A DNA stretch of 64,000 bases from Argyresthia goedartella (GCA_949825045.1 OX463820.1:5840501-5904500), one strand, 5' to 3'; numbered from the stretch's first letter, positions 1-10,654 are shown. Translations and numbers: made by a program. Notes: generated by a model from the sequence alone, not told the origin.

Positions 1-69
1 TCAAGTCATTTTGCCTTCTGGACCTTGTGATGTTCAAGATAACTTATGTAGATATTATGATAGTAACCC

Positions 70-188
70 GACTAGGCAATTTTAGCATCACACCTTTTCC
101 CGTTCGCGGTAGCATTGACACATTTATCGCCCAAATTTAGCCAGTTATCAATTTGCGTGACAGGGGGCTAGCCCATCGCCGCAGCTAT
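70..188 (+). repeat. GTGGCAG-type interspersed repeat, copy 1
   Basis: A short repeat with a CCTTTTCCCGT...GGTAGCA left half and a GCGTGACAGGGGGCTAGCCC right half. Related copies lie at 9950-10000 (minus), 17362-17450, 23205-23260, 40387-40515 and 53833-53925. The copy at 40387-40515 is the best preserved. No coding capacity; the class is unknown to me. Confidence 0.6.
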
Positions 189-1600
189 GAAGATTTAATA
201 TGAGGTTATGGAGGTTTCCTTTTACATAGTTTTAGAGAAAGAATAACTTGTTCGAACTTGCAACTTCTTAACTGTTCATCGGCTATAGCTTAGTATGCGT
301 TAAAGCACATAACTTGCTCTATGCCGATAGGAAGAGAGATTCATTCAACAAGTCCCCGCGATACATTGCGGTTATTTCTGTCATTCGTTCCCGGAACGTG
401 AGAGGCAGATCGCTGTATCAGCCCAACTGAGATGCCGCTCAAAATAACGAACCCACAAATAACTTGAGTCAAAACACTTTCATGTTTGTAACTGACCAAG
501 ATTTCAGCTATAGAGATATGAAGAATCTTTCAATATGTTTGATATTAAATAAAACATCCCTCATATCTTCATAGCGGATATTAGCTAGCCTTGTTCCTTG
601 TCATGCTTATGCTTATGGGTCAATACCCAATTACTCAATAGTAAATCAACTTGATAAACATGGGCTTATTGCGTTGTAAAACTACTACTGTAAAAAGTTA
701 CTAAGACACTGATATATTTTTCATGACGGCCTTTATTTTTGATATTTTTCATTACAGCATCAAAAACAATTCCAGTCAGATCAACAGAGTCAAACCTCAC
801 CATTGATCTTACAAACAATATATGTGACGTCTGCAGTCGGTAGTCAACAATGCTCGCGATTCCTGTAACTTACCCGCCTGCTATGCCATACTAAAATTAG
901 ACCCAGTAAACAGCACGCTACAGAGGGCAAGCAACCAAACCCAAACTATGCCTGATTTGCAAATATTAGTTCAATATTTGGCAACTCTGTTTGCGCGTTC
1001 ACCCCCATAATACACCCCTTACTTCTGGGGTCCTAATACCTAACGCCTAAGCAAACTTAGATACGACAGCGTACAGGCTTGTCAATAAGAGATGTTTGGT
1101 GACGTATTAGCGAGGGTGTCGATCTTGCGAATTTGCAAGTCATTTTGTGTCGGTGTACAGATTGTTTTTTTTTTTGGGGTGACACTCCTATTTTTAGGTA
1201 ACAAAAGTGCTGTGGCATATTTGAATATGTATTTCTATTTCAAAAAGAGTTTACGTTCTTGAATTATTTTCAGTTTTTAAGTTTATTCTTATTATTTGAG
1301 AAAACATTCCCAAGTTATCTCTTGAGTATATGACTGTCATCAATATAATATTTTACGACAAAAGCGTGCCTATTTATCTTCTTAGAATGGGATCGATCGA
1401 TCGTTGCAGTGATACCAACACAATGAAGTCTTTCTCTTAACACACCATTTTAATTTAATTCTATGGAGGGCGCATATTTCACCATACTCGTACAATATTT
1501 TACCCTTTCATAAGCTATTTATCAACCTAAACTGTAATCAACTAAAAACCCTTAAATTATTACAAAAAATATATCTTGAAACCCTTCCCACGAAACTGCC
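189..1600. other. No recognised feature
   Basis: AT-rich sequence with scattered stops in all frames. I see no gene, structured repeat or second copy elsewhere in the window. Confidence 0.5.
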
Positions 1601-1615
1601 CCTAACTGGATGCTA

Positions 1616-1667
1616 TGACGTCACTGACGCAACAATGACTCGCGATTGGTCCAAATGCGGCCACGTG
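1616..1667. promoter_or_regulatory. Cluster of CRE, CCAAT and E-box motifs
   Basis: Within 52 bp there is a perfect palindromic CRE (TGACGTCA, 1616-1623), an inverted CCAAT box (ATTGG, 1645-1649) and a CACGTG E-box in a GCCACGTGAC context (1662-1667). The surroundings are richer in CpG than the flanks. These are typical sites for CREB/ATF, NF-Y and bHLH factors. No gene start is visible beside it, so a distal enhancer or an old promoter is as likely as an active promoter. Confidence 0.3.
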
Positions 1668-1862
1668 ACTGTCGCGTGCGACCTCTTTTTGTGCCAGATT
1701 AGGTAGAGGGAGCCACTGGGCCGAAAACAATATCAGCTGTCATTAAAAAGGGCTTGAGGGATTCGCATTCGCGGTAGGTATAATGTTTACGCAGGGACAC
1801 CAAAGGATATTTTCGGTAGGTGCCTACTTAGATTAAGAGAAGACGTGTGTATCCGAAGAAAT

Positions 1863-2600
1863 GTTCTGTTTGGCCAATACGTATTTCCGTTGTATACAAG
1901 GCCATTACGCTCCCATAGCGTACTGCTCGTGTATATTTCGGAATGCTGATACTCACATCTGCAACTACAAAATATACAAGAATTTTGCGAACTACTCGTG
2001 TATAGTTTGTAATGAATGCGTACGAAAGTTTAGTTCCAAACTATACAGTGTCACTTACGCACACTATCAAAGGTATTATTTAATAGCACATAAAAAATAC
2101 TGATTTGCACAACAAAAATGGTTCAATAAAAACACTTTAAATATTTTATTTGTCCTTAAGTTTGTATAACGTATTCTTTGTTGTTCTTACATGTTCAACC
2201 CAACACGAAGGATAAAGTGGCTTCGCTTCGCTCGTCCCCTTTACCCTTCACCTAAGCTACCGCAGAGTTTTCCCTGATATTTGCTGTGAAAATCAGTATT
2301 TTTGATGTGCGGTTTAATATTTCCCTTAAACTCTGATATTAATCGCTGATATATAAACCTAAATACACATAAAATATTTATTTAATAACACGATTATTTA
2401 CATTGGGCAATAGCGCAGTATATAACGGAACCATAAAATTGGCGTAGACCATTCCGAAGTATACACGATTGCGGCGTAATGCTGATGTATAGTTCGGAAG
2501 ACGTAAGTGAAAATATTGCGTTCCAAAGTATACGCGATAATTTACAGACCCCTGGGTAATGGCCTTGTATATTACGGAAACACGCTTAGCTAGAACCAAC
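1863..2600 (+). mobile_element. Core-hairpin element CH-1 (TIR set B)
   Basis: The shared core lies at 2183-2282. An inner inverted repeat flanks it: left about 2071-2113 (TTTAATAGCACATAAAAA, GATTTGCACAACAAA) and right about 2283-2328. Outer arms (1863-2060 and 2378-2600) also match in inverted orientation and hold iterated motifs of the form GTATA plus TTCCGAA or its complement. The two open frames here (1861-2103 plus, 2378-2599 minus) are products of these repeated arms, not genes. Exact ends and target duplication are not resolved. Confidence 0.65.
2183..2282 (+). repeat. Core-hairpin module, copy 1
   Basis: The left half reads GTTCTTACATGTTCAACC then AACACGAAG. The stem-loop reads GAAGGATAAAG, CTTCGCTTCGCTCG, CTTTACCCTTC. 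The right half is ACCTAAGCTACCGCAG followed by a TTTTCCCTGATAT block. The same module recurs at 5867-5971, 18906-19007, 22404-22504, 29612-29690, 52614-52689 and 61054-61165 on plus, and at 26345-26413 and 56647-56737 on minus. Confidence 0.85.
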
Positions 2601-2615
2601 TATCGAACTAAATAA

Positions 2616-3060
2616 AAAAATGATATCCGACAGTTCGTCTGCGGTAGCCACATTCAATTACATTTTCGGTTTTTTAATCAGTTTGGTTATGATGTCTCTG
2701 AAATCTGTCTCAATCAAGATATAATATAAAGTATGTAATATTTCTACTACAGGTCAAACAGATACTAATTTTTAAGCTTTATAACCGTTTGGACTGTCAG
2801 CAAAATGTCTGCCGCAGTTCTGCTGACTGATCGATGGTCAGAAATGAGCTTTGCAATTAGACAAGTCTGTCTTTTCTTCTGCCTAGCGATAATGCGTCTT
2901 ATTCCCTACAGTGTACGGTCAGGGTTATTTCAGAATAACTGTATTTGGGAAACTGTTCGTTTAAATGCGTTCCAAGATGTCCTAATTCTTATCCTATGGA
3001 GATGTTTTCTTCGTCTTTCGAATTGAGGAAAACATGTTTATTGTTGCTATTGAGAAGAAA
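2616..3060. other. No recognised feature
   Basis: AT-rich spacer. A 73-codon ATG frame at 2805-3026 has no recognisable domain and I treat it as chance. Confidence 0.45.
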
Positions 3061-3065
3061 ACTTA

Positions 3066-3114
3066 GCTTAAATATTAAATTCCAAACGTTCAGTTTGGAA
3101 TTTAATATTTAAGC
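3066..3114. repeat. Perfect 22-bp inverted repeat (hairpin)
   Basis: Arms 3066-3087 and 3093-3114 are exact reverse complements around the loop GTTCA. The stem is AT-rich (ATTAAATTCCAAAC in the left arm). No second copy is seen in the window. Confidence 0.85.
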
Positions 3115-3200
3115 AGAAACTTTTAGGGCTAAAGTAAAACTTGCATTTTGATTGGTAGCATAGAAGAAAAATGTTTGCAACTTTTGGTAAACATGTCTTA

Positions 3201-3440
3201 AAAGTCAAATGGTATTACAATTACAGCATAAAAAGTTGTGATTTATAAAATTATTTTTATTTTTAGATAGATATTTAGTCTAGTTCTTTGTTCTGTTTTT
3301 TTTCTGTACAAGTATAGAAAGTAAAGTCAAATGGTAATACAATTACAGCATAAAAAGTTGTGATTTATAAAATTATTTTTATTTTTAGATAGATATTTAG
3401 TCTAGTTCTTTGTTCTGTTTTTTTTTCTGTATAAGTATAC
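3201..3440. repeat. 122-bp tandem duplication, two copies
   Basis: Unit 3201-3322 is repeated at 3323-3440 with only a few differences, for example GGTATTACAA versus GGTAATACAA and CTGTACAAG versus CTGTATAAG. It looks like a recent local duplication of non-coding sequence. Confidence 0.9.
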
Positions 3441-4305
3441 GGTTTCCCATCTATAACCGTTTCACACATTACGTTAAATCCCTAAAGCTATAGACACACA
3501 CGGCGACACGAAGTGACGACAACTTTGCTGCAATTAACCCTCTAATTCTAGTCGACAAAAAAAAGGATTTGTTACTCTCACTTAACGACTAGTTTGGCCC
3601 GCCCCGAAATAGTCTCACTGAAGTGGCTAGGATGTTTAAGAAATTCAACAAACATGAGAGGTTTGACGTTGAAGATCGAGGTTTGACTGATAAACCATGT
3701 GAAAATATTTCATTTGTGTTTTGCGCTGTTTTTAACGTAATCTAATTAGGTAGTTTTATATAATTCGTATACTTTGTCACGCTCCCAGCGCATTTCAAGA
3801 CGGCTCTGAATCACTGCAGGAAATGAACTGAGATTTATTTCAAAGAAACCTTTAATCATTTCGCTGTAACGTTAAAAACAAACATTTTTTCCAGTTGCTT
3901 CTCCAACAAATCACCAAACTAAATTCTACTTTTCTTCGCTGCCATACTGCATTAGTCTCCTAAGCCGACCGTACGAAACTCATATTACTGAGGCTAAATC
4001 TGTGCTCTTCCTCTTTGGTTGCGGAGAATAAAAGTAAAAAGTCTTTTGGTGTTTTCGGCTATTTTCGTCAATTTCCGCCGCTGATGACGGCGGGCGGTAG
4101 ATTAGCGGTGACACCCGTCGTTTGGGCTGACAAGGAATTACATGATGGCCGAAGACGAAATAGAAACAGCAACTTTGGTGAGGGCCACAAAAAGAGTATT
4201 TTTTCCACAATTTCGGCGTTGCTATAATTAGCTAAATCTTTTTTAGAACAAACCTTTGCAGGCTTCGTTTTAGAATACCCAAATCCAGATAAAATTTCAG
4301 CTATA
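3441..4305. other. No recognised feature
   Basis: Overlapping short frames on both strands at 3980-4227 lie over a GC-rich stretch rich in CGGC/GCCG. They lack any family motif and read as shadows of base composition. Confidence 0.4.
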
Positions 4306-4309
4306 ATTA

Positions 4310-4483
4310 TCTATTGCACACAAATATTTTACAAGTAACATTAAAAGAAAATGTATGTACAAAGGCGAGCTTATCTCTAAAAAATATATATCTTCCAGCA
4401 AACCAAGACATTAAAGGTAAAAGGTAGGTATAAGCAGTGCACAATAACAAATTTAAATAAAATGCCAAGGAATAAATTAAATA
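4310..4483 (-). mobile_element. 5'-truncated LINE 3' end (type 1)
   Basis: On the minus strand it carries the terminal motif seen six more times here: TTGCTGGAAGA, a small stem-loop, then GAGATAAGCTCGCC. Copies lie at 7437-7550, 8640-8760, 8955-9105, 27045-27380, 47600-47990 and 48590-48890. Copies that reach further 5' code the C-terminal end of a non-LTR reverse transcriptase. The 236-bp MITE interrupts this region at 4484. Confidence 0.6.
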
Positions 4484-4719
4484 CAGATGTAGTGAATAAT
4501 CCTTTCCTATCGGCAAAACTCGGAACAACGATAACACCCGAATGGTGCCGATGTGTCTATGAATTACTGTATATTAAATTACGTGTAGGTATCAAATAAA
4601 TCGCATACTTTATTTATCAATGTCAAATGCTTTGTTTATACTGAGTGCGAGTGAAGTAGTAAGACAAAAACGAACATTTCCGAGAAAATACGAAAGGAAA
4701 GGATTATTCACTACATCTG
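4484..4719. mobile_element. 236-bp MITE, deletion derivative of the 12709-14977 transposon
   Basis: Terminal inverted repeats start CAGATGTAGTGAATAATCC and are flanked by TA on both sides (4482-4483, 4720-4721), as in Tc1/mariner elements. Bases 4484-4629 match the left end of the large transposon (12709-12855), with CGATAACACCCGAATGG here against TGATAACACCCGAATGG there. Bases 4639-4719 match its right end (14897-14977). Only nine bases (4630-4638) join the two. It has no coding capacity and could have moved only with a transposase supplied in trans. Confidence 0.92.
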
Positions 4720-4721
4720 TA

Positions 4722-5790
4722 CTTATCCTACTGCTGTAACAAAACTAAATTTCAATATCGATTACCTACTGGTTATAGTTACGACACTTGTCATAACACA
4801 CATGACATTGATAAAGGATCTCTCAACTCTCGATATTTGATGCCCACATCAAATTGAATTCCCATCAGGGCGAAGCGTTCAGGGGTGTCATTTTCACACC
4901 TGTCAAACTGTCACGTTGACAGAAAGGGTTGTTGTGTCGCCATGTGTGACACGCCCTTAAGTGCCAATCGTTTGTGTAATGTGTGTGTAGTGAAGTGCCA
5001 CTTCTCTAGTATTTTGGTAAACAGTGACTCAGACATCCGACCGAACGAATATTCTGTGTTGTATTCCATACAATATATCATGGATTCAGCTGGTGAAAAT
5101 ATGACTTAATTATTGAAGAAATACCTAATCCCCTGTACCATCATTATTTTTTTATTTATATTAAAGTTGTGCACGTCTTAGAAGTATGTATTGGTTTATA
5201 TTCTGAGACGAATTTATCACTTTTGACTTAATGGGGTACGAGATACAGCTTAAATTCTATTTTAATTGAGCTGTCTCTCTTACTCCCTTGCGTCAAAAGT
5301 GACAACATTTGTATGTACCTACATAATCTTAAGATATCTCCAACGTAAAATCGAAAATGGAATTAATGATTTTTGAGCTACCTACCATTACTTCCTCGTG
5401 TCACACTGGCCTTTGTCTGACATTTATTTAAGCAATCTCCCCTCATTAAATCAACACGCTCCATCTTAGTTTCGCTTCACGGGCGAACTTATTTCCACGA
5501 AGCACAACCTCCTGGGCGAGCACTACACAACTGAATCCCGCAACAGTTCTATGTCTCCATTTTGCTAACATAATGGCGACTCAATGGCGTGACAATGGCG
5601 GCCTCATATTGTTTGATGATCTCTACCATTGATTCTTAAAAAAGCCCAAACGCAAATTAAATAATCAGAACTAAACCGAAAACAGCTCCGTGGTCGATTC
5701 CTGACCATGTACTAATGAGATAATTAATAGCTTATGTTTAAACGATTACCAAAAACGCACCTATTTTACTACCAATAAATTCGAAATGAC
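4722..5790. other. Mostly featureless; one decayed inverted repeat
   Basis: At about 5217-5305, CACTTTTGAC...ACAGCT faces AGCTGT...GTCAAAAGTG, which suggests a decayed small TIR element. Three ATGGCG motifs cluster at 5573-5602. A 74-codon frame at 4885-5109 has no recognised domain. Nothing else stands out. Confidence 0.4.
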
Positions 5791-5796
5791 TGCCTT

Positions 5797-6001
5797 TGGA
5801 TAAATGATCATCAAACTTCTTTTTATGTTTGGTGTACTTAAGTTTATGTTTTAAGTATTTTTTGTTGTTCTTACATGTTCAACCTAACACGAATTATAAA
5901 GGGGGCTTCGCTTCGCTCACCCCCTTTACCCTTCACCTACCAAGCTACCACAGTATTTTGCCCTGATATTTTTTGCAACTTTTGGTGTTCATTTATCCAT
6001 T
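5797..6001 (+). mobile_element. Core-hairpin element CH-2 (TIR set E)
   Basis: The core module lies at 5867-5971, with stem TATAAAGGGGG facing CCCCCTTTACCCTTC. Flanking arms are GGATAAATGATCATCAAA on the left and the complement of GGATAAATGAACACCAAA on the right. These termini are unlike those of the other core-bearing elements. Ends and target duplication are uncertain. Confidence 0.6.
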
Positions 6002-6099
6002 TTGGGTAGGAAAAAAATATTTTGGTGATCATTATATTTGTTGCCATAATTAATTGATCTTAAGTACATTATCGGACGTTCAGTGTTTTGGATGACACG

Positions 6100-6255
6100 T
6101 TAAGCTGTAGGTCCCGGCTACTATCGCTACGTGATAATGGTCGTAAAACCCCTCCATCAACCCGCACTGAGCCAGCGTGGTGGAGTATGGCTTAATCTTA
6201 TCCGGGTAAAGGCCTGTGCCCCTCGGTGGGGATATTAATGGGCTACCTACATTTA
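6100..6255 (+). repeat. Retroposon fragment ending in CTCGGTGGGGATATTAATGG
   Basis: It matches 54706-54860 in the same orientation: ACTATCGC, then GTCGTAAAACCC or ATCGTAAAACCC, CAACCCGCAC, GGAGTATGGCT and GTGCCCCTCGGTG or TTGCCCCTCGGTG. The terminal motif resembles the CCCAGCAGTGGGATATTA-type 3' ends common in Lepidoptera. No open frame. Confidence 0.6.
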
Positions 6256-6267
6256 TAATTTATAAAC

Positions 6268-6775
6268 CGACTATAGTAGTTTATGTGACTGCTACATAAT
6301 GGAGGGCATTAATACTCGAGAGGGGTTTATGAAACGAGCCGATGGCGAGTTTCATAATAATATCACTCGAGAGTTTTAATGCCTAATTATGTACAGTTAC
6401 ATACACTAGTTTATCTACACACATATCATAAGCTCTCTTTGATGTGTTCAGGAACCGCATGTTTGACCGGCATTGTGGCTCTGCAGTTGTTTAGCTTGTT
6501 CTGTAGTACCAACTTCATGCAGGCGGGCGTCGGCGTTCGAAATTTGAGTGTCAGTACCAACTTCACAGACAAACTAGGAGCGGCACGCAGGCGGACGTCG
6601 ACGTTCGAAATTTGAATGTCATAATATGTAGAAAAATTACACATTACGACCATAATGTGTAATTTTTCAGATAAGAAATGAGTTTTTATCAAGTAGTTTA
6701 ACATTATGCTGATAGTAACGTGCGGTTTTTGTACGCAGTAAAGAGGGTTTATGATACGTGTGTAGATAAAAATAA
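6268..6775 (+). repeat. CTGCTACATAATGG repeat, copy 1
   Basis: One of four copies, all on plus (24125-24570, 40648-41085, 63640-64000). It opens ATAGTAGTTTATGTGACTGC and ends near GTGTGTAGATAAAA. It contains nested inverted pairs: GGCATTAATACTCGAGAG with CTCGAGAGTTTTAATGCC, and TTTATCTACACACATATCAT with a complement at 6746-6770. A block with TTCGAAATTTGA is duplicated inside. The 78-codon frame at 6379-6615 is discussed under rejected items. Confidence 0.75.
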
Positions 6776-7430
6776 TAAAACAACGCTGACTCGTGGATAA
6801 TTTATTGACGGCATCGTAGGATCTTACAAATTAAAAAGGACAACCGTATAACAGCTATCATATTTCAAGTCGTCAGTTTAGTTTGATAGTTAGTTTAGAT
6901 ACTTTGATAATTAATGAATACCTAATGTTGACCATCGTGGTCGCGCCATTTTGCGAGCAGAATAGAGACTGAAAACCCACGACAGCGCTGGTCTGCCAAG
7001 TCTTACGAAGTGAACTCACCGAGGCTCAGACTAATTTTCAATTAAAACTTGATCAAACTTGGCCTCCGCTTGGAACAAACTTAGCGGGTACCCTGGCGTT
7101 TGATAGGATCTCCCTTAAACCAGTTAAAAGGATACTCTGTTGTAAATTATCTGATTGGTATACGGGTGCATGCAATGCGGAAACATCTGAAAAGTTTGAC
7201 CTCGCTTCAAAGGTATAAATCATTGGCAGAAATTATGCGGTCGTAATCTAACTCTCGGTTTCTGGAAGAGCGATCAAATGCTATACAGACACTGTTAATA
7301 TCATGTCTGACTCATTTCAGCCAATCACGTTCCGCTATTTTGAATTAATCATCGTTTCATCGCCTGTTACATTTGGCCTCTCTTTCAGAAACTGGGTGTC
7401 TGACTACTATATCGTATATCGTATATATTT
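6776..7430. other. No recognised feature
   Basis: No open frame, second copy or motif cluster that I can support. Confidence 0.45.
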
Positions 7431-7436
7431 ATGGCA

Positions 7437-7550
7437 CATGAAATAACAAATTGCAATGTAATAGAAAATGCATTTACAAAGTCAAGCTTCTCCCTAATAA
7501 GAGATTTCTTCCAGCAAACCAGGATGGAAAGAATAAATTAAACACCTAAG
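7437..7550 (-). mobile_element. LINE 3' end (type 1), minus
   Basis: Its reverse complement carries TTTGCTGGAAGAAATCTC and a GGGAGAAGCTTG variant of the terminal stem-loop, as in the other type 1 LINE ends. Confidence 0.55.
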
Positions 7551-7884
7551 TGTTTTTTACTACACTACTAAATATACAGAAGTATATAAAACATATTATA
7601 AATAAAAATATGCATACTAATGGCTCTGTGAGCTGCAGACCTCGCGAACGACACAGGAAGTTGTATCAATGCACAAAGTATTCTTCTCTCCTGCTCTCCG
7701 GACGTGCCCGTAGCTCTTAGAAACCAATGCGTGGACGGTATTCTTGTTTTCGATTCTTTCCTAAAGCCATCGCTGTCATCTTCTTTGTGCTCCCATCCAG
7801 GTTACAGGAACGAAAGAGTCAGGAAAGCCAATAGGCACGTAGCTATCTATCTCGTCTCTCACGTTTCATGGCCTTATCTATCTT

Positions 7885-8540
7885 TTGTATAAGACCAGGC
7901 CTCTCAAGAGCAGAGCAAAATTTATTAATATTCGTAACTTTAGGGATATTGACCAAGAGTCGCTTAGGTCGGATGCCTTGTCGATCGACGTGTCCCCTGC
8001 AATGTCCAGTGAGACCATGGAGGAGCAAATCGACAATTTAAACAGCACAGTTCTAAGTCTCTACGACAAGCACGCATCTACATATATCAAAGCGAGAGTG
8101 AAACACCTAACTGCCCCAAGGCCAAAGCCACCGCTAACAGACACTAATATGCGTCTAATGGCCAAGAGGAACAGAGCCAAGTGTAAATACCGTAATAATC
8201 CAACAGATGACAATTTCCCTTACATTTGGTATAGGCAAGTCTCAGGCCCTACATGCTGGTAATGTAGATATTTAGCGGTCCCACGGTTAAACAAGCCACT
8301 CTTCAGAGCCTTTACTCTAAGTCTTTAAACAACACTACATCATTCAACTTGAGCAATGTTGGACTCTATGCGGTCAAAAAGGCGGGGGGTGACGGTAAAC
8401 TCTGCCTTAAAATGCTTTTCTCAATCCTGGATGAACTTCTGCCACACCTTACTATTTTTTCGATATCGAATGGCATCTTCCCCACCGTGTCTTGGTCGTC
8501 CCATGATAGTCGCCGAGTATTTGCTTTTTGATCTTCGGGC
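7885..8540 (+). pseudogene. Decayed non-LTR retrotransposon ORF2 (endonuclease-RT linker and RT start)
   Basis: A 125-codon frame (7885-8262) contains the linker typical of Jockey/CR1-like ORF2 proteins: an INIRNFRDID stretch, a LYDKHA block, then LTAPRPKPPLTDTNMR followed by a basic MAKRNRAKCKYR segment. A second frame at about 8370-8510 reads LCLKMLFSILDELLPHLT and ISNGIFP, which resembles the start of the reverse transcriptase domain. The catalytic YADD region is missing and the two pieces are separated by roughly 100 bp of non-coding sequence, so it is a relic. Clade assignment is from pattern memory. Confidence 0.6.
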
Positions 8541-8639
8541 TGCGCAAATATGACCATGTATCACAACGTCGTCGCAAGGAGTTGCAGTGGCAAATTTATT
8601 TCATTTATGCTTAGGATATATTATCAATATGAATCCTAA

Positions 8640-8760
8640 GCACTCCTTTTTTAGTTATTTTGTTGTACACATACGTCTATCCCTGCTCTCTCTTCTTAAC
8701 CTGGTTTGTTGCAAGAGATATCTTATTAGAGATAAGCTCGCCTTTCTACAAAATAATGAA
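8640..8760 (+). mobile_element. LINE 3' end (type 1), plus
   Basis: Shows GTTTGTTGCAAGAGATATC and GAGATAAGCTCGCC, as in the other type 1 copies. It may belong to the decayed ORF2 just upstream, but the gap prevents proof. Confidence 0.5.
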
Positions 8761-8860
8761 AGGAGAAGGTACAAAATCCATAGGAAAAATCCAGGATCGA
8801 TACGAACAAAATGTATATTAAACGCTTACAATGAAAGAAATAATCCATAACCGTCGTTAT

Positions 8861-9399
8861 ATCTAGCTAACCCATGGGGTATCGAAGTTATAGCCTGTCA
8901 GAGTTTGTATGAAATATTAGTGAAATCTATCTTCTGACAGTCAAGCACACATATATTACATGACATTTCGTTTATTTTTATTGCACATGAACACATTACA
9001 CATCACAAGCACACTACAAGCTTATAAAAAGACATTTACATAGGCAAGCTTATCTCTAAGAGATTTCTTCCAGAAAACCCAAAATGAAAAGAATAATTTG
9101 ATAGCAGTGACAGGTGACATCAAGAAAGTCTTTATACCCAGAATTCATCTCATGACAATGAGAGTAAACACCACTGAAAAGTTACAGGGAGGCAAAAATA
9201 CGCAATTTCGTTTACATGGATGAAATCATACTATTCAGTATTTTTTATTTAGAAAAAGACTACTGGACTGATTCCTAATATTTTTTTAAATGCCATAACT
9301 GATGGGCCACCCTTCCAAATAAAAGATAATAATTGAAATACATAACATTTCATACAAACTTCGACAGGCTATAACTTCGATACCCCAAGGGTTAGCATG
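8861..9399. mobile_element. Long-TIR MITE, about 540 bp
   Basis: Arms of about 54 bp face each other at 8866-8918 and 9343-9396. Both read GGGGTATCGAAGTTATAGCC and then CTGTC, A/GAGTTTGTATGAAAT. TTATA occurs just outside both ends and could be a target duplication. The interior holds a LINE 3' end (8955-9105, minus) and no transposase. Confidence 0.75.
8955..9105 (-). mobile_element. LINE 3' end (type 1) nested in the 8861-9399 MITE
   Basis: The minus strand carries TCTGGAAGAAATCTC, then AGAGATAAGCTTGCC, lying between the two MITE arms. The order of insertion cannot be fixed from one copy. Confidence 0.5.
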
Positions 9400-9538
9400 T
9401 TATAGCGTCTGATAGATCAATTCTACCTTCTTTCTTCTTTGCGATATTTTTCATTATTTTCACACCCCCGACCCGTTGAAGTTTTTCGGATGAACAAGTG
9501 GAATTATTATAAAAACAAAGAACCCGACTGCATTTTCT

Positions 9539-9800
9539 TTCGATACCACATACAAACTTATGAATGCACTTATAAACGTTCATGGAGTATGAAAGTTTCC
9601 GCACCAATAACTTTGAAAAACTCAAAGAAGCGAATCGACAAAAATAATCCAATTGTTAATCCTGCTCAGAAAATTTCAAGAAAATCGGTTGAGAAATGCG
9701 ACCTGTAGACGAGAACATCCAGAAATCCGGACATACGGAAGCATTTTTGCCCAAGCTGAAACGGAAACCCTTCGCACGCCCGGTCAATTAATATTAAACG
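9539..9800 (+). repeat. Fragment of GGGTTCCGTACC repeat (3' half)
   Basis: Bases 9539-9625 match the 3' half of the 61471-61857 copy: ACCACATACAAACTTATG, ATGGAGTATGAAAGT and CGCACCAATAACTTTG. The rest is diverged. Confidence 0.55.
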
Positions 9801-9949
9801 ATTTTAGAAGATGAAGAGATGTCTATGTGTGTTTTTATTTTAACAGGATAAACTATACTTTATGTATATTACCGAATAAATTAATAAACAATCTAATGAC
9901 GTATTAGACAGAAAAAAAAAGCAAAATGAACTTTTATTCTGGCTAAAAG

Positions 9950-10000
9950 CGCCTCTGCCACCCTTTATGGAAAAAGGGGTGACGCTATGTCATGTGGTTC
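9950..10000 (-). repeat. GTGGCAG-type repeat fragment, minus
   Basis: The reverse complement reads AGCGTCACCCC, TTTTTCCATAAAGGGTGGCA and GAGGCGC, matching the left half of the 40387-40515 copy. Confidence 0.5.
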
Positions 10001-10268
10001 TTGTAGTTAACTAGGCAACAATGGAAACAAAAAACCAATTCCCTTTATCGACTGCATACGATGCTTCGTTGCAGTTTACAACTTAGGGTCATACTCTTAT
10101 AAGTTTTATAACAAACATGTCATCCTAAAGTGTCTCCGACAGATTCGCGATAGGTTACGTCAGACCGTGTCGGTCCGGACCGGAAACGGACCGTCAGAAT
10201 TGGATTTTTATCCGGAAGATGTCCCGATAAGGCACGTCACTTCCGGTTCCATTGCGCGGGAATTGTTT

Positions 10269-10283
10269 TCCCGCTTGCCAAGA
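10269..10283 (-). promoter_or_regulatory. YY1/Pho-like site GACGCCATCTTG
   Basis: The plus strand reads CAAGATGGCGTC, the complement of GACGCCATCTTG. The identical 12-mer occurs at 33369-33380 and 52950-52961. It fits the YY1/Pleiohomeotic consensus (AAGATGGCG). It sits about 380 bp upstream of the first candidate exon, inside a CG-rich patch. Confidence 0.3.
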
Positions 10284-10654
10284 TGGCGTCGCCGGGAGTA
10301 AAGATGTAAGGCGAGCTTCGCTTAAAATGTCTTGAATAAGAGATTTATAGTTTGCTGGGGATTTATAGTTTGTTTTAAAATCACTGTTCATACAACAGTA
10401 AGTAAACATACGGTTACGGGTAACCATACCTAAGAGGTGACTTTAAATTTTGAGTAAGCGAGAGATGTGAGCCAGGATTTTAGTTAGCTTTAGTAACCTT
10501 TAAAAACTGCTAACTATAACCTGAGTCAGTCATCCCGCGCAAAATCGTTCGAAGACTAACTTTTTGACAGTTGCCACAAAACGGTGAAACCCATGAAGTA
10601 CGGATATTTTTTTCTAGCCAAAACAAACTTTACCAACATCACCATATTTTTCAG

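Noticed and set aside
1861..2103. 80-codon ATG frame
   Set aside because: It lies entirely within an arm of element CH-1, whose inverted partner gives an equally long minus frame (2378-2599). Both come from the repeated arm motif.
6379..6615. 78-codon frame conserved in two copies of the CTGCTACATAATGG repeat (also 40723-40959)
   Set aside because: Of the roughly ten base differences between the two copies, about eight change the amino acid, so there is no sign of protein constraint. The third copy (24203-24394) has a different, shorter frame.
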